From Selaginella moellendorffii (lineage: Eukaryota; Streptophyta; Lycopodiopsida; Selaginellales; Selaginellaceae), in assembly GCF_000143415.4 (NCBI RefSeq), contig NW_003314311.1, positions 695,673 to 759,672 of the forward strand: DNA of 64,000 bases. The letters run 5' to 3'. The notes under the pieces are model-generated. The model did not search any database, was not told where the DNA came from, and was given only the letters and a program-made list of their open reading frames with translations. The translations under genes were made by a program, and so were the position numbers. The stretch's first letter is position 1; every line of letters begins with the position of its first letter. Below, in pieces: positions 50,480 to 61,043 of the stretch.

Positions 50480-51889
50480 CTACGCACTTTGCAGAGACCT
50501 TAAGTGTTTTGCTAGGGACGCAATCATCATGTTTGCACCCCCACCACCCCATAGAGGTACAAAGAAGTTCCCATAGTTCTGGGCACCATGCCCATGAGCG
50601 ATTATGCCAAACAGAGACACAGGCAGCTGCATGGATGAAGAGATTGCCTTGGGGGCAGGATTGAGTCGAGGTAAGCACGTCTTTTTCTGGTCCATTTTGT
50701 CGTGGATGATGCAGAGGTAAGAGTCAGGTCTCTCCATAGAGAGAATCCTGTTATAATAATATGCAGTCCTGCAGCTTCTTTGCTCGATGTTGTGGTCGAG
50801 CCGCCTTCTAACCAACGTCTCTCGCTCTTGAGCGATGCAAGAATTCTTCGACAAAGCCATTTTGATAGCAGTGCACTCGTCACACTTTGAAAAGCTGGAG
50901 TACTTTCCTATACTCACATCCCTGAACCTGTTGCTCCACAATCTACTAAATCTAGATTGGCTCAACTTCCTGTAGCCATTACTCTGGAGTTCCCGATTCA
51001 CATCTTCCAATATGGCCCCCTTGGTATACATGGAAGGGAGAATTCGTTGGGTGTCTCGAGTTCCATCTTCCAAGAGGCGGGTTTTATGTGGTTGCTGCTC
51101 GCTACATGTCTCGACAAACCTCTTGAAGATTGCCTCTCCATATACAACATGACCCCTGGTTTTGTGAGTACCGTTGTTCCCATGGACTGCCTGTTGAACC
51201 CTTTGTTCCTCGAACTCAGTTTTGATTCTGTAGAATGTGGTTCGAGGGACTCCATAAATGATTCTCCATGCCTTCATGTAGACCAAACCCCTCTGGAAGA
51301 CCATGGCCCCCACCTGATGTTCTGAAGCATCAACAGATGACCGTAATGCCTCATACACAAAATTGCGAGCTGCCTTCCAGGACAATGTCTTGTATCTTGC
51401 TCTCTCCTCTTCAATAGCATCCCAATCAGCATGTTGACAGCACTTCCTCTTGCAACAAGCAACTGTCGAGACCATTCGAACCTCCATCGCCATTTTCTGC
51501 CTTTTCGGTTCGTTGCTCAGATCCCTTTGGCTGTGCTTTAGGAAGGTGTACTTTCTTTTCCCATGAAGAGATGTTCTGTCATCAGTTGTAGTGGTGTTTG
51601 ATTGTGAATCTTTCACATTCTCAAACACTAAGTGCCTCAATTTCCACCGCACAATGCTTCCAATAGTCAGACTGTTTTCTTTTGTGTCAACAACCTCTAA
51701 AATCGCAACTCCAATATCATCTCAGCCCAATTCTTGATTAGCAACCGCATCTCTTGGATCGACAACTGTGGCTAAGCCCTCAGCTACCACCTCCCCCTCG
51801 GGGTTGTTTAGAAACACCTTTGCCTGAATCCATGTAGCACGGTTCTTAAGATCCACGGAGGGAACATGCGTCGCACTTGCGGAGGCCAT
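50480..51889 (-). pseudogene. leftward gene of the DNA element, transposase-like, one nonsense codon
   Basis: Start at 51889 (MASASATHVPSVDLKNRATW). The N-terminal part KVFLNNPEGEVVAEGLATVV is followed by an in-frame TGA (51724-51722), after which the same frame continues for 390 codons. It has basic and Cys/His-rich stretches (VACCKRKCCQHADWD), a region with Trp and basic helices (FSRLWSNRFRDVSIGKYSSF), then SKCDECTAIKMAL and SYLCIIHDKMDQKKTCLPRL, with FGIIAHGHGAQNYGNFFVPL. The order 'KCDxC ... DxMDQxKTxLP ... HGHG' recalls a family of DDE-type proteins common in eukaryotic transposons that usually continues to a GHTHEDID box; that last part is not visible here. So: candidate transposase, C-terminally incomplete or spliced onward. 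Confidence 0.6.
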
Positions 51890-52256
51890 TTTGAAAGTGC
51901 AGAAAAGAAGTTAAGACCATACAAAAAATGATTGGAGAATGGCTTAAATCATAACATACCAAACAACCTCAATAGCATGAGGCCACATGCCATTATTCAA
52001 ACATGCTATTGACACCCATGTGAAATTTCGCATTCACAAAATTGGCATGAGGCCTCATGCCATCTTGATATACACACAGTTGCAGGCAAGTAAAAACATA
52101 TATGACAATACGCTAGCCATGAAATTGCAAGGGCCCAAGATGGCATGTGGCCTCATGCCATTTCTAAATGTGGTCCTAAGCCATTCCATGGTGAACATAC
52201 CAGGAAGCACAAGTGCCGAATATCAAGAGGAAGCGGTAGCCACACCAAAGACAGTG

Positions 52257-52350
52257 CCGCTCGCAACACCGCAACTACTCGTAGCGCCGCTCGCAACACC
52301 GCAACTGCTCGTAGCGCCGCTCGCAACACCGCAACTGCTCGTAGCGCAGC
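52257..52350. repeat. 30-bp tandem repeat, three units
   Basis: Units starting at 52261, 52291 and 52321 share TCGCAACACCGCAACTRCTC and GTAGCGC. Degenerate half-units (GCTCGCA, CACTCGCA, CGCTCGCA) continue to about 52410. On the plus strand the array lies within a 143-codon open frame that has no start context or exon support. Confidence 0.9.
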
Positions 52351-54101
52351 TCGCACAAACTGCCACTCGCATAAACTGCCGCTCGCAATGGGGCTCGCAA
52401 TGCCACAACCGTTCGTAGACGCATAAACCACAGCTCACAACGCCGCTTACACAAGCAGCGCTCACTGTGCTCAGCGGAACCAAGAACACGGCGCACAAAA
52501 ATGATAGACCTAGGAATGAGTTCGAGAATTCAAAAATAACACACGCTTGAACGTCACATCAAATCCTCTGACATACCAGATCTTATGATTCCTCTGACAA
52601 ATTTCAAACTGAGTAGCTTCTAGACTTTGCTGTCAGAGGTTGAACTTTGTCACATCATGTCCTTGCCTCGATCCAGCTGTGCCATGTCAGTGATTCGAAC
52701 TTTACCATGCCATGTCAGCGATCCGCGCCAAGATTATTCGCCATGTAAAGGAATAATTATGCTGTGTGTGTACGTCCATTTATGGCAATATAAGGCCACA
52801 CGCCATTCAAAGAATAATGCTAGTCGAGCATTTTTTGGTGCATTTTTGGGTTCAAAATTGCATGAGCCCACACGCTATAAAGTTTACCTGTACCAAAAAT
52901 AGAAACAGCTTTATTTACTTGGGAATTTAAGTGGTTGAGGCATTTTTAAACTTACAAACACATGCCCTACTTACATTCCTTTGGTTGCTTAAAATTCAAA
53001 AATATTATAAACCTTTTTTTTTGCATTTTCAATGTTTTCAATTATGGTTTTTGATTTTCGCAAGACCAGCCTAGTAATCTATTTGCATCCCGTCATGTTT
53101 ATAGCTAGCTTTCGTTTGTCCCCTTCGCTAGCCTGAGATACATCTGCTCGGCATCTGCCTCTTACAGCATTTGCCCAGAAAGGGCATCTTTCTTCACGCA
53201 GCATTTGCCACATGTTTAGGGTTTAGGGTTTAGCAATTCAGTAGCTTGATAAACATGTAAATACAGAACTTGATGCAAAATCCTTTGATATGTCACAATG
53301 CCCCTAGGACCATAAACACATTTCAATAGAGAGGGTCCTTTCATTTCATAACTCCTTACGTAGATCTTAGTGAAACCAGAGTTAGTGAAGTTAGTTTCTT
53401 GTGATCCCGCATCTGATTGTGATGTCCCTTTGCAGTGTCGATGAAAAGGTCAATGCACACCAAACTGTAAAATCTTGGAGCAAAATAACGGTCGGATCTA
53501 TGGCAAATGCCCCTGAAACATTGTAAGGTTTGTGTGGTCTCATGTGGTGTCCGATCGAGATGCTTCTTTGCAGGGTCATCAAGAAAGACATTGTATACCA
53601 TTTTGTAAAATCTAGTTGTGATCTAACGGTTCGATCTCCAGAAAACTCAAAAACATCTTGCGCGTGTCAAAATATTCTAGGAATATACTCCTATGTGCCC
53701 CTGAAAATGGCATGCGGCCCCACACCATCAAGAAACTTGCAGGGTCATCAAGACTTCTTGCAGGGTCATCAAGAAGGACATTGTATACCATTCTTTATTT
53801 AGCTGAACATCTGGCATTTTTGGAAATACAAGATGCTTTGGAATATCCAATCATGCATGGTATAAATATAGCGAGGGTATTAAATGATATCCCAATCATG
53901 ATCTTTCTTTTGGATTTCGCGTGCATGCAGTCCGAGGAATGATGACGTTGCGGATTTCTTTTGGATTTCACGTGCATGCATGCGTGCGGCGATCCAGAAA
54001 TTAATGGTGGCGCCCAAGTCCGAGGAATGATGACGTGGCAGGATTACCAACCGTCGTGACATTTCGCGCGTGTGAGGTTAGGTTTTGCATTTTGCTTCGT
54101 A

Positions 54102-54262
54102 CTCGCGCTCGCACACTCGCGCTCGCATCGCGCTCCCACTCGCGATCACGCTCACATTCGCGCTCATCTACCTTCTCTACAGGTTTCTCGTGTGCATCGG
54201 CGTCCACTCGCGCTTGCATCACACTCGCGCTCGCATCACGCTCGCATCACGCTCGTGTGCAT
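54102..54262. repeat. CTCGCGCTCGCA-type repeats and duplicated 15-bp phrase
   Basis: Two clusters of short C/G-rich units (CTCGCGCTCGCA, CATCACGCTCG) surround a non-repeat segment, each cluster adjoining a copy of GTGCATCGGCGTCCAC (about 54193 and 54252). Probably 5' flank of the rightward gene. Confidence 0.75.
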
Positions 54263-54492
54263 CGGCGTCCACTTCAAGACACACCCAGTTTGTAACTTCG
54301 CCGCCAACTCCGCCGCCCATTCCGCCGCCCACTCCGCCACCCACACGCAGCCCACTTGGCGTCCCGGGAGATTTCAGCGCCACTCTCCAACTGTAAGTGG
54401 CAGAGTAGCCTTGCTGCTACGATCCGCTGCACACACAGTGCACATTCGCCAGCGAGTCCGGCCTCGATTGTCACGCCTCCATTCGGCTTCAA

Positions 54493-57400
54493 ATGGTAAG
54501 TCTTTTAGGCCAAGTAGAAAATGGCATGAGGCCACATGCCATTCAGTAGCAACATTGGCATGCACCGATTGGGCTCTCGAGTGCAGTCCAGTTACAGATG
54601 GCGTGTAGCCTCATGCCATCTTAGGATGCAGCCTCAAGACATCTGATGCAGTGGTGAATGGCGTGTGGCCTCACGTTATTTCCAGCTACTAGCTTTTCAT
54701 CTGTCAGCTCTAATTGTTGTGCATTTCTGAACAGGCGAGGAATTGCGTTCTTCTTCCAGCCACTATCAATGTGGATGCAAAGAAGGGGGAGGAGCTCACC
54801 AGTTGGACTTTCGGGATGGAAGGTGAGGATTTAAGGCTGTACAACACAGATGGTGGGAGAAAAGAATGCATGGGGATCCTCATCCAAGTGACAGACACTC
54901 CATGCAGTTCCATGCAAGAATATGGACTGGCACTTGTGGTAGAGACAGCGTCCGCCTTCAAGATCCACCTTGCACATCCTAGCGGCTTCCCGGAGGGGGG
55001 CAGCGGCTATGAGGAATTCCTAGAGGGAGCTAGGGAGAGGTTGTCCAGGAGGCCTACAATTTCAAAGACGCTGCGGGTTTATGAAGATTACATGGAATCC
55101 ACGGACCTCACCTACGGCGATGTTCAAAAACTATATTCCAACATTGAGCCGTTAAGAGTGCCTCCAGTTCGCGAAGCGAAGGGGAAGGGGGTCGATCTGG
55201 AAACTACCCCGAAGCAGAAAAGGGTGGTCAAGCTCAAGCCGACGTCCGACTCTCCTGGTCCAAAAAAGAAGCTACTTGGTGATGCCATTGCCTCGGGTTC
55301 GAACACTACACCCACCAAAAAGAAGAGCCGCAAAGAGCAGAAAGAGCAAGAAGAGGCAGCAAAAATCGTCGCAGATAATAGTACTTGTTACTATTCCAAC
55401 AAAGTATATACAATCGACGTGAGCCGTATCGACATCCAAAGCAAATACAACCACAGGCTAGTATCTGATGAGTGGGTGGAGAAACTGAAGCAGAAGATGC
55501 TGGCAAGTCCAGTAACACCCGACATCACATACGTGATCCCCTACTACCGAACAATGAAGGGCGAGACGAGGTTTCCAGACTTGATCAATAGGAAGGTGTT
55601 GGACGATCAGAACATCCGGTTCTATGCCGTCTCTGGGCAGCATTCTAGCTTGGCGATGCAAGAGATAGTTGTGGATATTATGGTGGGCGAGGAGGTGAAG
55701 AAAGTCTTCAAGACAAGAGTTGTCCGCCTGATAAAAGGCAACTCGCCCCTCCGATCTATCATATCCATCTCCCACGTGCAGAATGTCAAGCAAGAAACGT
55801 GCTACAAATCGGGTCTGCACGAGACATTGGCACGAACACGAAAGCTCTGGGTTCAACTGAAGAAGCCACAAAAACCAGGACAAGGACGTGCACTAGCAAC
55901 TAGCGCCTGGCAGGTAAGCCTCGTTGCATGTGGCATAGCATGTGGCCTCACGCCATTTCCATTGCAGGAATTCTCGAGTCTTCTCTCGAAAACACTGGGG
56001 GTCAATGACACACTCAGCATCCATAACATTCTACTCGCGACAAAAGTTGTTTTTGACAAATGGGTAGATGTGCTGAGGAGGTACCATGACGGGGAGTTGC
56101 TAAACTCAATGGGTGTGGAGGACGGCCGGAAGCCCAATGATTTGAAGCTCAACGCTTTGCGTTTCTCGCGGTCTCTAGACGACGACGACCTTCTGACAGT
56201 GGCTAATGCTCTTCTACGTGGTGAGGTAGTCTTCAACAAGACCAAAATGACTCCCGGCCATATTGTGACATACGAGGACTTGTGCACGACTCTGAGAGCT
56301 CGTGTGCTATTGAAGGATTGGATCTTCGAGCAAGTGGCTGTGGAGAGGGTGAGCATCGACACCACGCAAGAGATGATGGAAGAGCTGGAGTTGTCAAATG
56401 AAGACATCGACAAGTACGTGAAGGGGGCCCTCAAGTTCATCGATCTGCTGCAGGATGCCACGAAAAGTAAAGCTGAGAAGTTGGATCAGTATCCAAATTT
56501 CATTAAGAGGGATGTCGACTGCCGGCTTCAGAAACAGCTCGACCCCGCAGCAGAGGCCTATCGAGAACCTTACCGGGTATACGTGAATTCGGATGAGGAT
56601 CAAAAGTGGAGGAGCATCGTTTCCCGCGGAGATGAGCAGGTCAAGAACATCTTTTGTGTGATGGACTTCATAAACGAGGAGATCACTCATGCAGACGAAG
56701 TCAGCTCCATCATTGACTTAATGGTGGGACTTGCGGAGGTGGAATCTTCAGTCCACTATATGATCTATGACTCTGAATCCTATCACAAGTTCTGGAAGGC
56801 CTTGAACGAGGTGAAGGCTCGGTTGAAAGGCAAGGAGATGCAGGAGATCCATGGGATAATGGCTAAGAAGAAGATACCGACGAATGTCCGCATCTTCACA
56901 CTCGCCCTTGTTATTGGTCTTGTAGCAGAGTGGGATTGGAGTGACTTCCCAGCTTCGTTCGACAAGGCCGATCAAATTGATCTGAGGGAGGTCAATTTAC
57001 CCGTGCCTGAGGAACTGAAGACGGCTATGGAGCTTTCGAATCCAGAGAAAACTCCAGGTGCAGCATGGGAAATGCTCAGCTGGGTCTTCAACGCAATAGC
57101 GGGTGGGTCACCTGCTTCCGACTCCAAGGGCAAATGCGTTGTCGTGTACAACTACGGTGGACTATTCTTTCGAGCCACACTACTCAAGGGTGTCCCGTAT
57201 GTTGCGGTGACAAACTCCATTGAAGAGGTGACTTCAATGGAGTATATAATTACAGTTGCCAAAGAAAAACAGTATCTTCTCTGCGAACCTGGTGAGTACG
57301 CACTTTAAGTTTAAATGTTATCTCACAAGCCCCCAGATGCTGAAACGGCGTTAACAGCTACTGTTGAAGATACCCATGTTGGGCCGAGCTCACAACCTGC

Positions 57401-60121
57401 ACAAGGTAAGGTCACGTGAGGCCTCACGCCATTTTGATTATAGATCGTTGTGAATATTCAGACACGAGGATTGAAAAGCGCACTGGTGGCACGTCGAAGA
57501 AGGACAAATAGACAAGCAATAGGAAAAAAGGAGGTACAAATTATATTTGCAATGGCGTGTGGTCTCATGCCATTCCTTGCAGGAGACACTTCTTCAAAGG
57601 CAAAACAGGCAAGCACCAGCCAAGCTCAAACTGACAGTGGTCATAAAAAGCGAAAGCACGTTGGACAGTCGTCGGGATTAGAGGCGTTTGATTCGAAAAG
57701 GAAGAAGGGCAACGAAAAGATGATAGGTAATGCCTCGCGGTCACCACCTCCTGACTCAGATTCCTATGGCGGACTCCCCTTCCCCAATCTCAATGGAGAG
57801 GTACAATGGATGAGGGATGCTTTTCAAGTCAAGGCCACGTTTTTCTCATCTCGTCGTCTTCGAAGGGTGCAAGAACGTGCAGAAACCATGTTAAGACAGT
57901 CAGGTGAGGATACGGTCCTAGGTCACGCACTAAAACAGGCTATGGATGTCTTGTATTTTGAGATGGAGACTCGGCCAGATGATTTTCCCAAGATGGTCCT
58001 GGAAGAACAAGCCATCCAGCCTGAGCAGCCTATGGAAGAAATGCAGGAGGGGGATGAGGAGCCAGAGAAAGATAATGAGCAGGAAGAGCAGAAGGACGAA
58101 GAGGAGGACAAAGAAGAGGAGGACGAAAAAGAGGAGGACGAAGAGGACTTGGATGGTCCTCACAATGGTGACGATCACAATAACGACGACGACGATGGCC
58201 AGCCTGAGGTGGCCAAAGAGCAGCAGAGGAAGGTCATACAAGACAAACCATCAGGTAAATAATAGTACATCCATTCCTAACCTTTTACCATTTCTAACAT
58301 TGTCCATGTAAGTTGCAAAGCAAATGGTAAGTAGAGATTATTCAGTTGAATTAAGATACAAACTCTAGCCTTTAGTGTCGAGGAAGGATAGTGCCAAGCA
58401 AGGGTCGAAACGTATGTCCAATCCTTCAGAATCAGCAGTGCGCCCAAGTGATATCGGTCCTAGTTCCTCAATAGCAGTTGATGGTAAATACAGTATAGTC
58501 GATTCAATGTGCTAATGAGTTTGTTTTTAGTAGCACGGGAGGATACCATCTCAATCGAAGGGAGATATTTGGTCATGCATATGGATCCGCCAGTGGACTC
58601 TACTTGCCTGCAAGAGTCATCAGAGCTGGTGGATGCTACTATCCATATCAACGCCAAGCAAGCTGACCACGCTCCACTTGATGCTGCCCATACCACTGAG
58701 TCAATCTTGTCCACGTATCCAACTGACGGTGACCAGGCGCCATTGGACCCGCATGAGGCCGCCCCAGCCGCCGAGCCGGTCGTATCCTCATTTCCAACGG
58801 ACTCAACGTGTGCCCAATCGTCTGACTACGCACCATTGGAACCTCCCTACAACGCCCCTGCTGCCTGTTCGGTCATGTCCACTTTGCCAACGGAGGCACC
58901 AGCTGAAATGGCGTGTGATCACACGCCATCGGAACCACCCCATGCCACTGTTGAGCCAGTTGTACCAGAGTCTACAGCTGAAATGGCATGTGCCCACACG
59001 CCATCGGATGTGATTGACCCCACATTGCAGAGGAGAGTATTTCCGCCCTTCATGTTTCCTCGACCAAAACCCTCTCAACGACCATCGGGAGCACCATTCG
59101 CTAATATTGTAGATGGTAAAATTGACTTGTACCATTTTTTATGCTGACGCATTTCATTTCAGAGTTACGGCGAAGGTACTGTATCGTTTTTGATCTGAAT
59201 GGTGTCCTTTTCTCCCATGAGTGTGGCTCGTCCTCGAATGTCATTGCACCCTCCAAAGCCTGCGGTCGCAAGTTGGTCAAAAGAGACAGATTCACATTAA
59301 TCACATGGGAAAAACTGCGGGATCTAATAATGACCATGTGACACTTAAAACAGAGGGCCGGGTTCAATTTGCAATTGGGAGTTTGGACATCCATGATGCG
59401 CCACAATGCATTAACGTTGCTACAGATGATGCACGATCAGACGCGAGTAATATTACCATTTGACTTTCTCCTAACGCAGGAGGATTGCTTGACTATGGTC
59501 CATGTGAGGGGTAGCAAGCCCATCTTCGTCAAGCCAGAGGCTGTAGTGATGAACCGGACTGCTAGGTCAAGTGAAATCCTCATCATCGATGACTCGCCGA
59601 TTAAAACTGCAGCGAACACACACACATATGCAGTGCACCCCATCTCTTGCAGTATGGAAACTAGGGAGAAGAAACTATATGTTCTGGGGGACCTTGCAAA
59701 ACGGCTTGGAGCGATGGTGATAGAGAACCGGCCAGTCCAGGAGGTGGCTGCAGAAATCAACCAAATGGCAGATGGAACGGTATATCAGAAGCCATTTGAT
59801 CGGACAGACACCAGTCATCATTTATGGCATGTATATTGTCTAGCCAAGCACTATCCGCATCTCCATAATCTGCTCAACCGGATGGGTTCTTTGACCACTG
59901 AACATGAGCGTGGACGTATTAGAGAAGAGATGGCATTACTATTGGGTTTAAATCCTGATAGTGTGGAGAGTGATGAAATTCCAAGATTATTGTATAGGCG
60001 TTGGAGGCAAAAAATAACAGGCATGTATTTATTTAAAAATGTAACTTATTATGGCATGGGGTTCCATGCCATTGTATTAATATTAAAAGACAATTCTTTG
60101 AGAGGATTTGCATTATACTAG
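54493..60121 (+). pseudogene. rightward gene of the DNA element: ParB-like segment, acidic region, FCP1/TIM50-type HAD phosphatase domain
   Basis: Nine exons (54493-54495, 54735-55913, 55968-57291, 57337-57405, 57444-57533, 57583-58254, 58376-58483, 58534-59115, 59163-60121) total 4,986 nt, exactly 1,662 codons. The early part has a Lys/Pro-rich NLS-like linker (KPTSDSPGPKKKL, TPTKKKSRKEQ) and FYAVSGQHSSLAMQEIV, reminiscent of the GxHR core of ParB-like folds. A very acidic stretch (57.99-58.20 kb) and a Pro/Ser-rich region follow. The last exon holds RRRYCIVFDLNGVLFSHE (HAD motif I, Asn in place of the second Asp), LQLGVWTSMMRHN and SEILIIDDSPIKTAANTHTY (motif III/IV of FCP1/TIM50-like phosphatases). 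Nonsense codons TAG (57509) and TGA (59339) break the frame. Introns 3-8 are all phase 1. Exon joins are by eye; the 3' end after 60020 may be spliced differently. Confidence 0.65.
55914..55967 (+). other. 54-nt intron, in frame and stop-free
   Basis: GTAAGC...TTGCAG ends, length divisible by three and without stops, so retention would only add 18 residues. It contains one dyad copy (55935-55956). Confidence 0.6.
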
Positions 60122-60411
60122 AAGTGTTACAGCATGTTATTGGAAGTCTACGAAGTTGTTTTATTAATAAGGGGAAAGTAAAGATTGAATGGGGACTTGG
60201 GCTCCACCTAGACTCAGAGCAACTGAGCCAATATTAAAAGGATGGAAAGAAATTGGAAGGTGAAGCAGTGGCAGGGGGAGGAGAAGTGATTGAGTAGACA
60301 TTTCCTTGTTTAAAATAAAATGGCATGTGCCTCAATGCAGTTGAATTTTGTTATATTTATAAACTATATAAAGGTTTGGAAACCTTATTTTACAAGTGGG
60401 ATAATGACAAT

Positions 60412-60436
60412 TCCCACTTTAACGAAATAGAGCTTA
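60412..60436 (-). repeat. right terminal inverted repeat
   Basis: 25 bp, exact inverse of 48704-48728. A further GTGGGA lies just inside (about 60397-60402), in direct orientation. Confidence 0.92.
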
Positions 60437-61032
60437 TATCCTTCCACCTCTATCGTGCTCAGGAATCTCACAAAACATTTGCCAATGTCCATCGTCAGGA
60501 TTGTCCCCCTTACAATATCGGGGATAAAGTCTAGCTCCTCAGGCGAAATATCTCCATCACCAGGCCTTGTCCAAAACTTGATTTCAAACGCCTCGGTCCT
60601 TTTCCTATCATTGCCATCATTAATCCTGTCACTTATCGCCTTGCACTTCCCTCCTCATATCAAATTCACCCTATTTTTCACTCCTCTCTCCTTGAGCCTT
60701 ATATTCCCAGTCCTATTCCCAATTGTGTCATTCCTCCACCTCCACCAGTGCAGCTCGAGGATGGGTCTGAGTACGAGGTTCAGGACATCCTCGATTCCAA
60801 GATTTCACGGTCTAAACTCTACTATCTGGTCGACTGGAAGGGTTATGGACCTGAGGAACGCACTTGGGAACCTGCGGACAACCTGATTCATTCTCCTGAC
60901 CTTGTTCAGGACTTCCATCGCCACTATCCTTCTCGTCCCAATTCTCATTCTTTTTCTCCATCTCCTATCCCTCGCTGCTCATCTCATCCTCCTTGCCGTT
61001 CTCATTCACATCCTCATTCCACTCGTTCTTGA
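60437..61032 (+). pseudogene. pol: integrase C-terminus and chromodomain (3' part of pol)
   Basis: Continuation of the integrase after the nested element: HLYRAQESHKTFANVHRQD, then the GDKV box followed by TAG (60532) where Trp is usual, then GPFPIIAIINPVTYRLALP and IHPIFHSSLLEPYIP. A chromodomain follows (EYEVQDILDSKISRSKLYYL, VDWKGYGPEERTWEPADNL), ending with a Ser/His/Pro-rich tail and TGA at 61030. Removing the insert with one TA copy joins this frame to the upstream pol frame. Confidence 0.88.
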
Positions 61033-61043
61033 GGAGGGGGTGC
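61030..61043 (+). promoter_or_regulatory. polypurine tract
   Basis: GAGGAGGGGGTGC directly precedes the 3' LTR; primes plus-strand synthesis in LTR retrotransposons. It overlaps the end of the pol reading frame. Confidence 0.8.

Larger units (their letters stand above)
51890..54490. promoter_or_regulatory. central divergent region of the DNA element
   Basis: 2.6 kb between the two start codons. It contains dyad copies (51972, 52042, 52140, 52782, 52860, 53707), a 30-bp tandem repeat (52257-52350), direct repeats around GCAGGGTCATCAAG (53570, 53741, 53761), a duplicated block with TTTGGATTTCRCGTGCATGC and GTCCGAGGAATGATGACGT (53908-54035), and CTCGCGCTCGCA repeats (54102-54260). A three-unit TTTAGGG run lies at 53214-53233. 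It likely drives both genes. Confidence 0.55.
48931..60341. repeat. dispersed dyad family, arms ATGGCRTG / CAYGCCAT, at least 20 copies
   Basis: Well-formed copies: 50078-50099, 50224-50245, 51972-51993, 52042-52063, 52140-52161, 53707-53728, 54521-54542, 54598-54619, 54658-54679, 55935-55956, 57412-57432, 57552-57573, 58908-58929, 58983-59004, 60051-60072. Partial copies: 48931, 49147, 49328, 49715, 49918, 52782, 52860, 60320. The core is 20-22 bp with a GGCC or similar centre; TGGCATGAGGCCTCATGCCA at 52043-52062 is a perfect palindrome. I did not find it outside the DNA element. Confidence 0.85.
48704..60436. mobile_element. 11,733-bp DNA transposon with 25-bp TIRs and TA target duplication, unknown superfamily
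   Basis: Left end 48704-48728 and right end 60412-60436 are perfect inverted copies (TAAGCTCTATTTCGTTAAAG plus GTGGGA, sharing the G). TA is duplicated at 48702-48703 and 60437-60438; because the ends read TAAG/CTTA, longer duplications such as TATA cannot be excluded by sequence alone, but TA is the one that rejoins the host pol frame. It carries two divergent genes (leftward, start 51889; rightward, start 54493) around a repeat-rich 2.6-kb central region, and more than 20 dispersed dyad motifs. I cannot place it in a named superfamily. Confidence 0.85.

Noticed and set aside
51987-52418. 143-codon frame over the 30-bp tandem repeat
   Set aside because: The repeat length of 30 keeps any frame open; no start context or splice support.
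53214-53233. TTTAGGG repeat as interstitial telomere
   Set aside because: Only about three units; more likely a promoter telo-box or chance.
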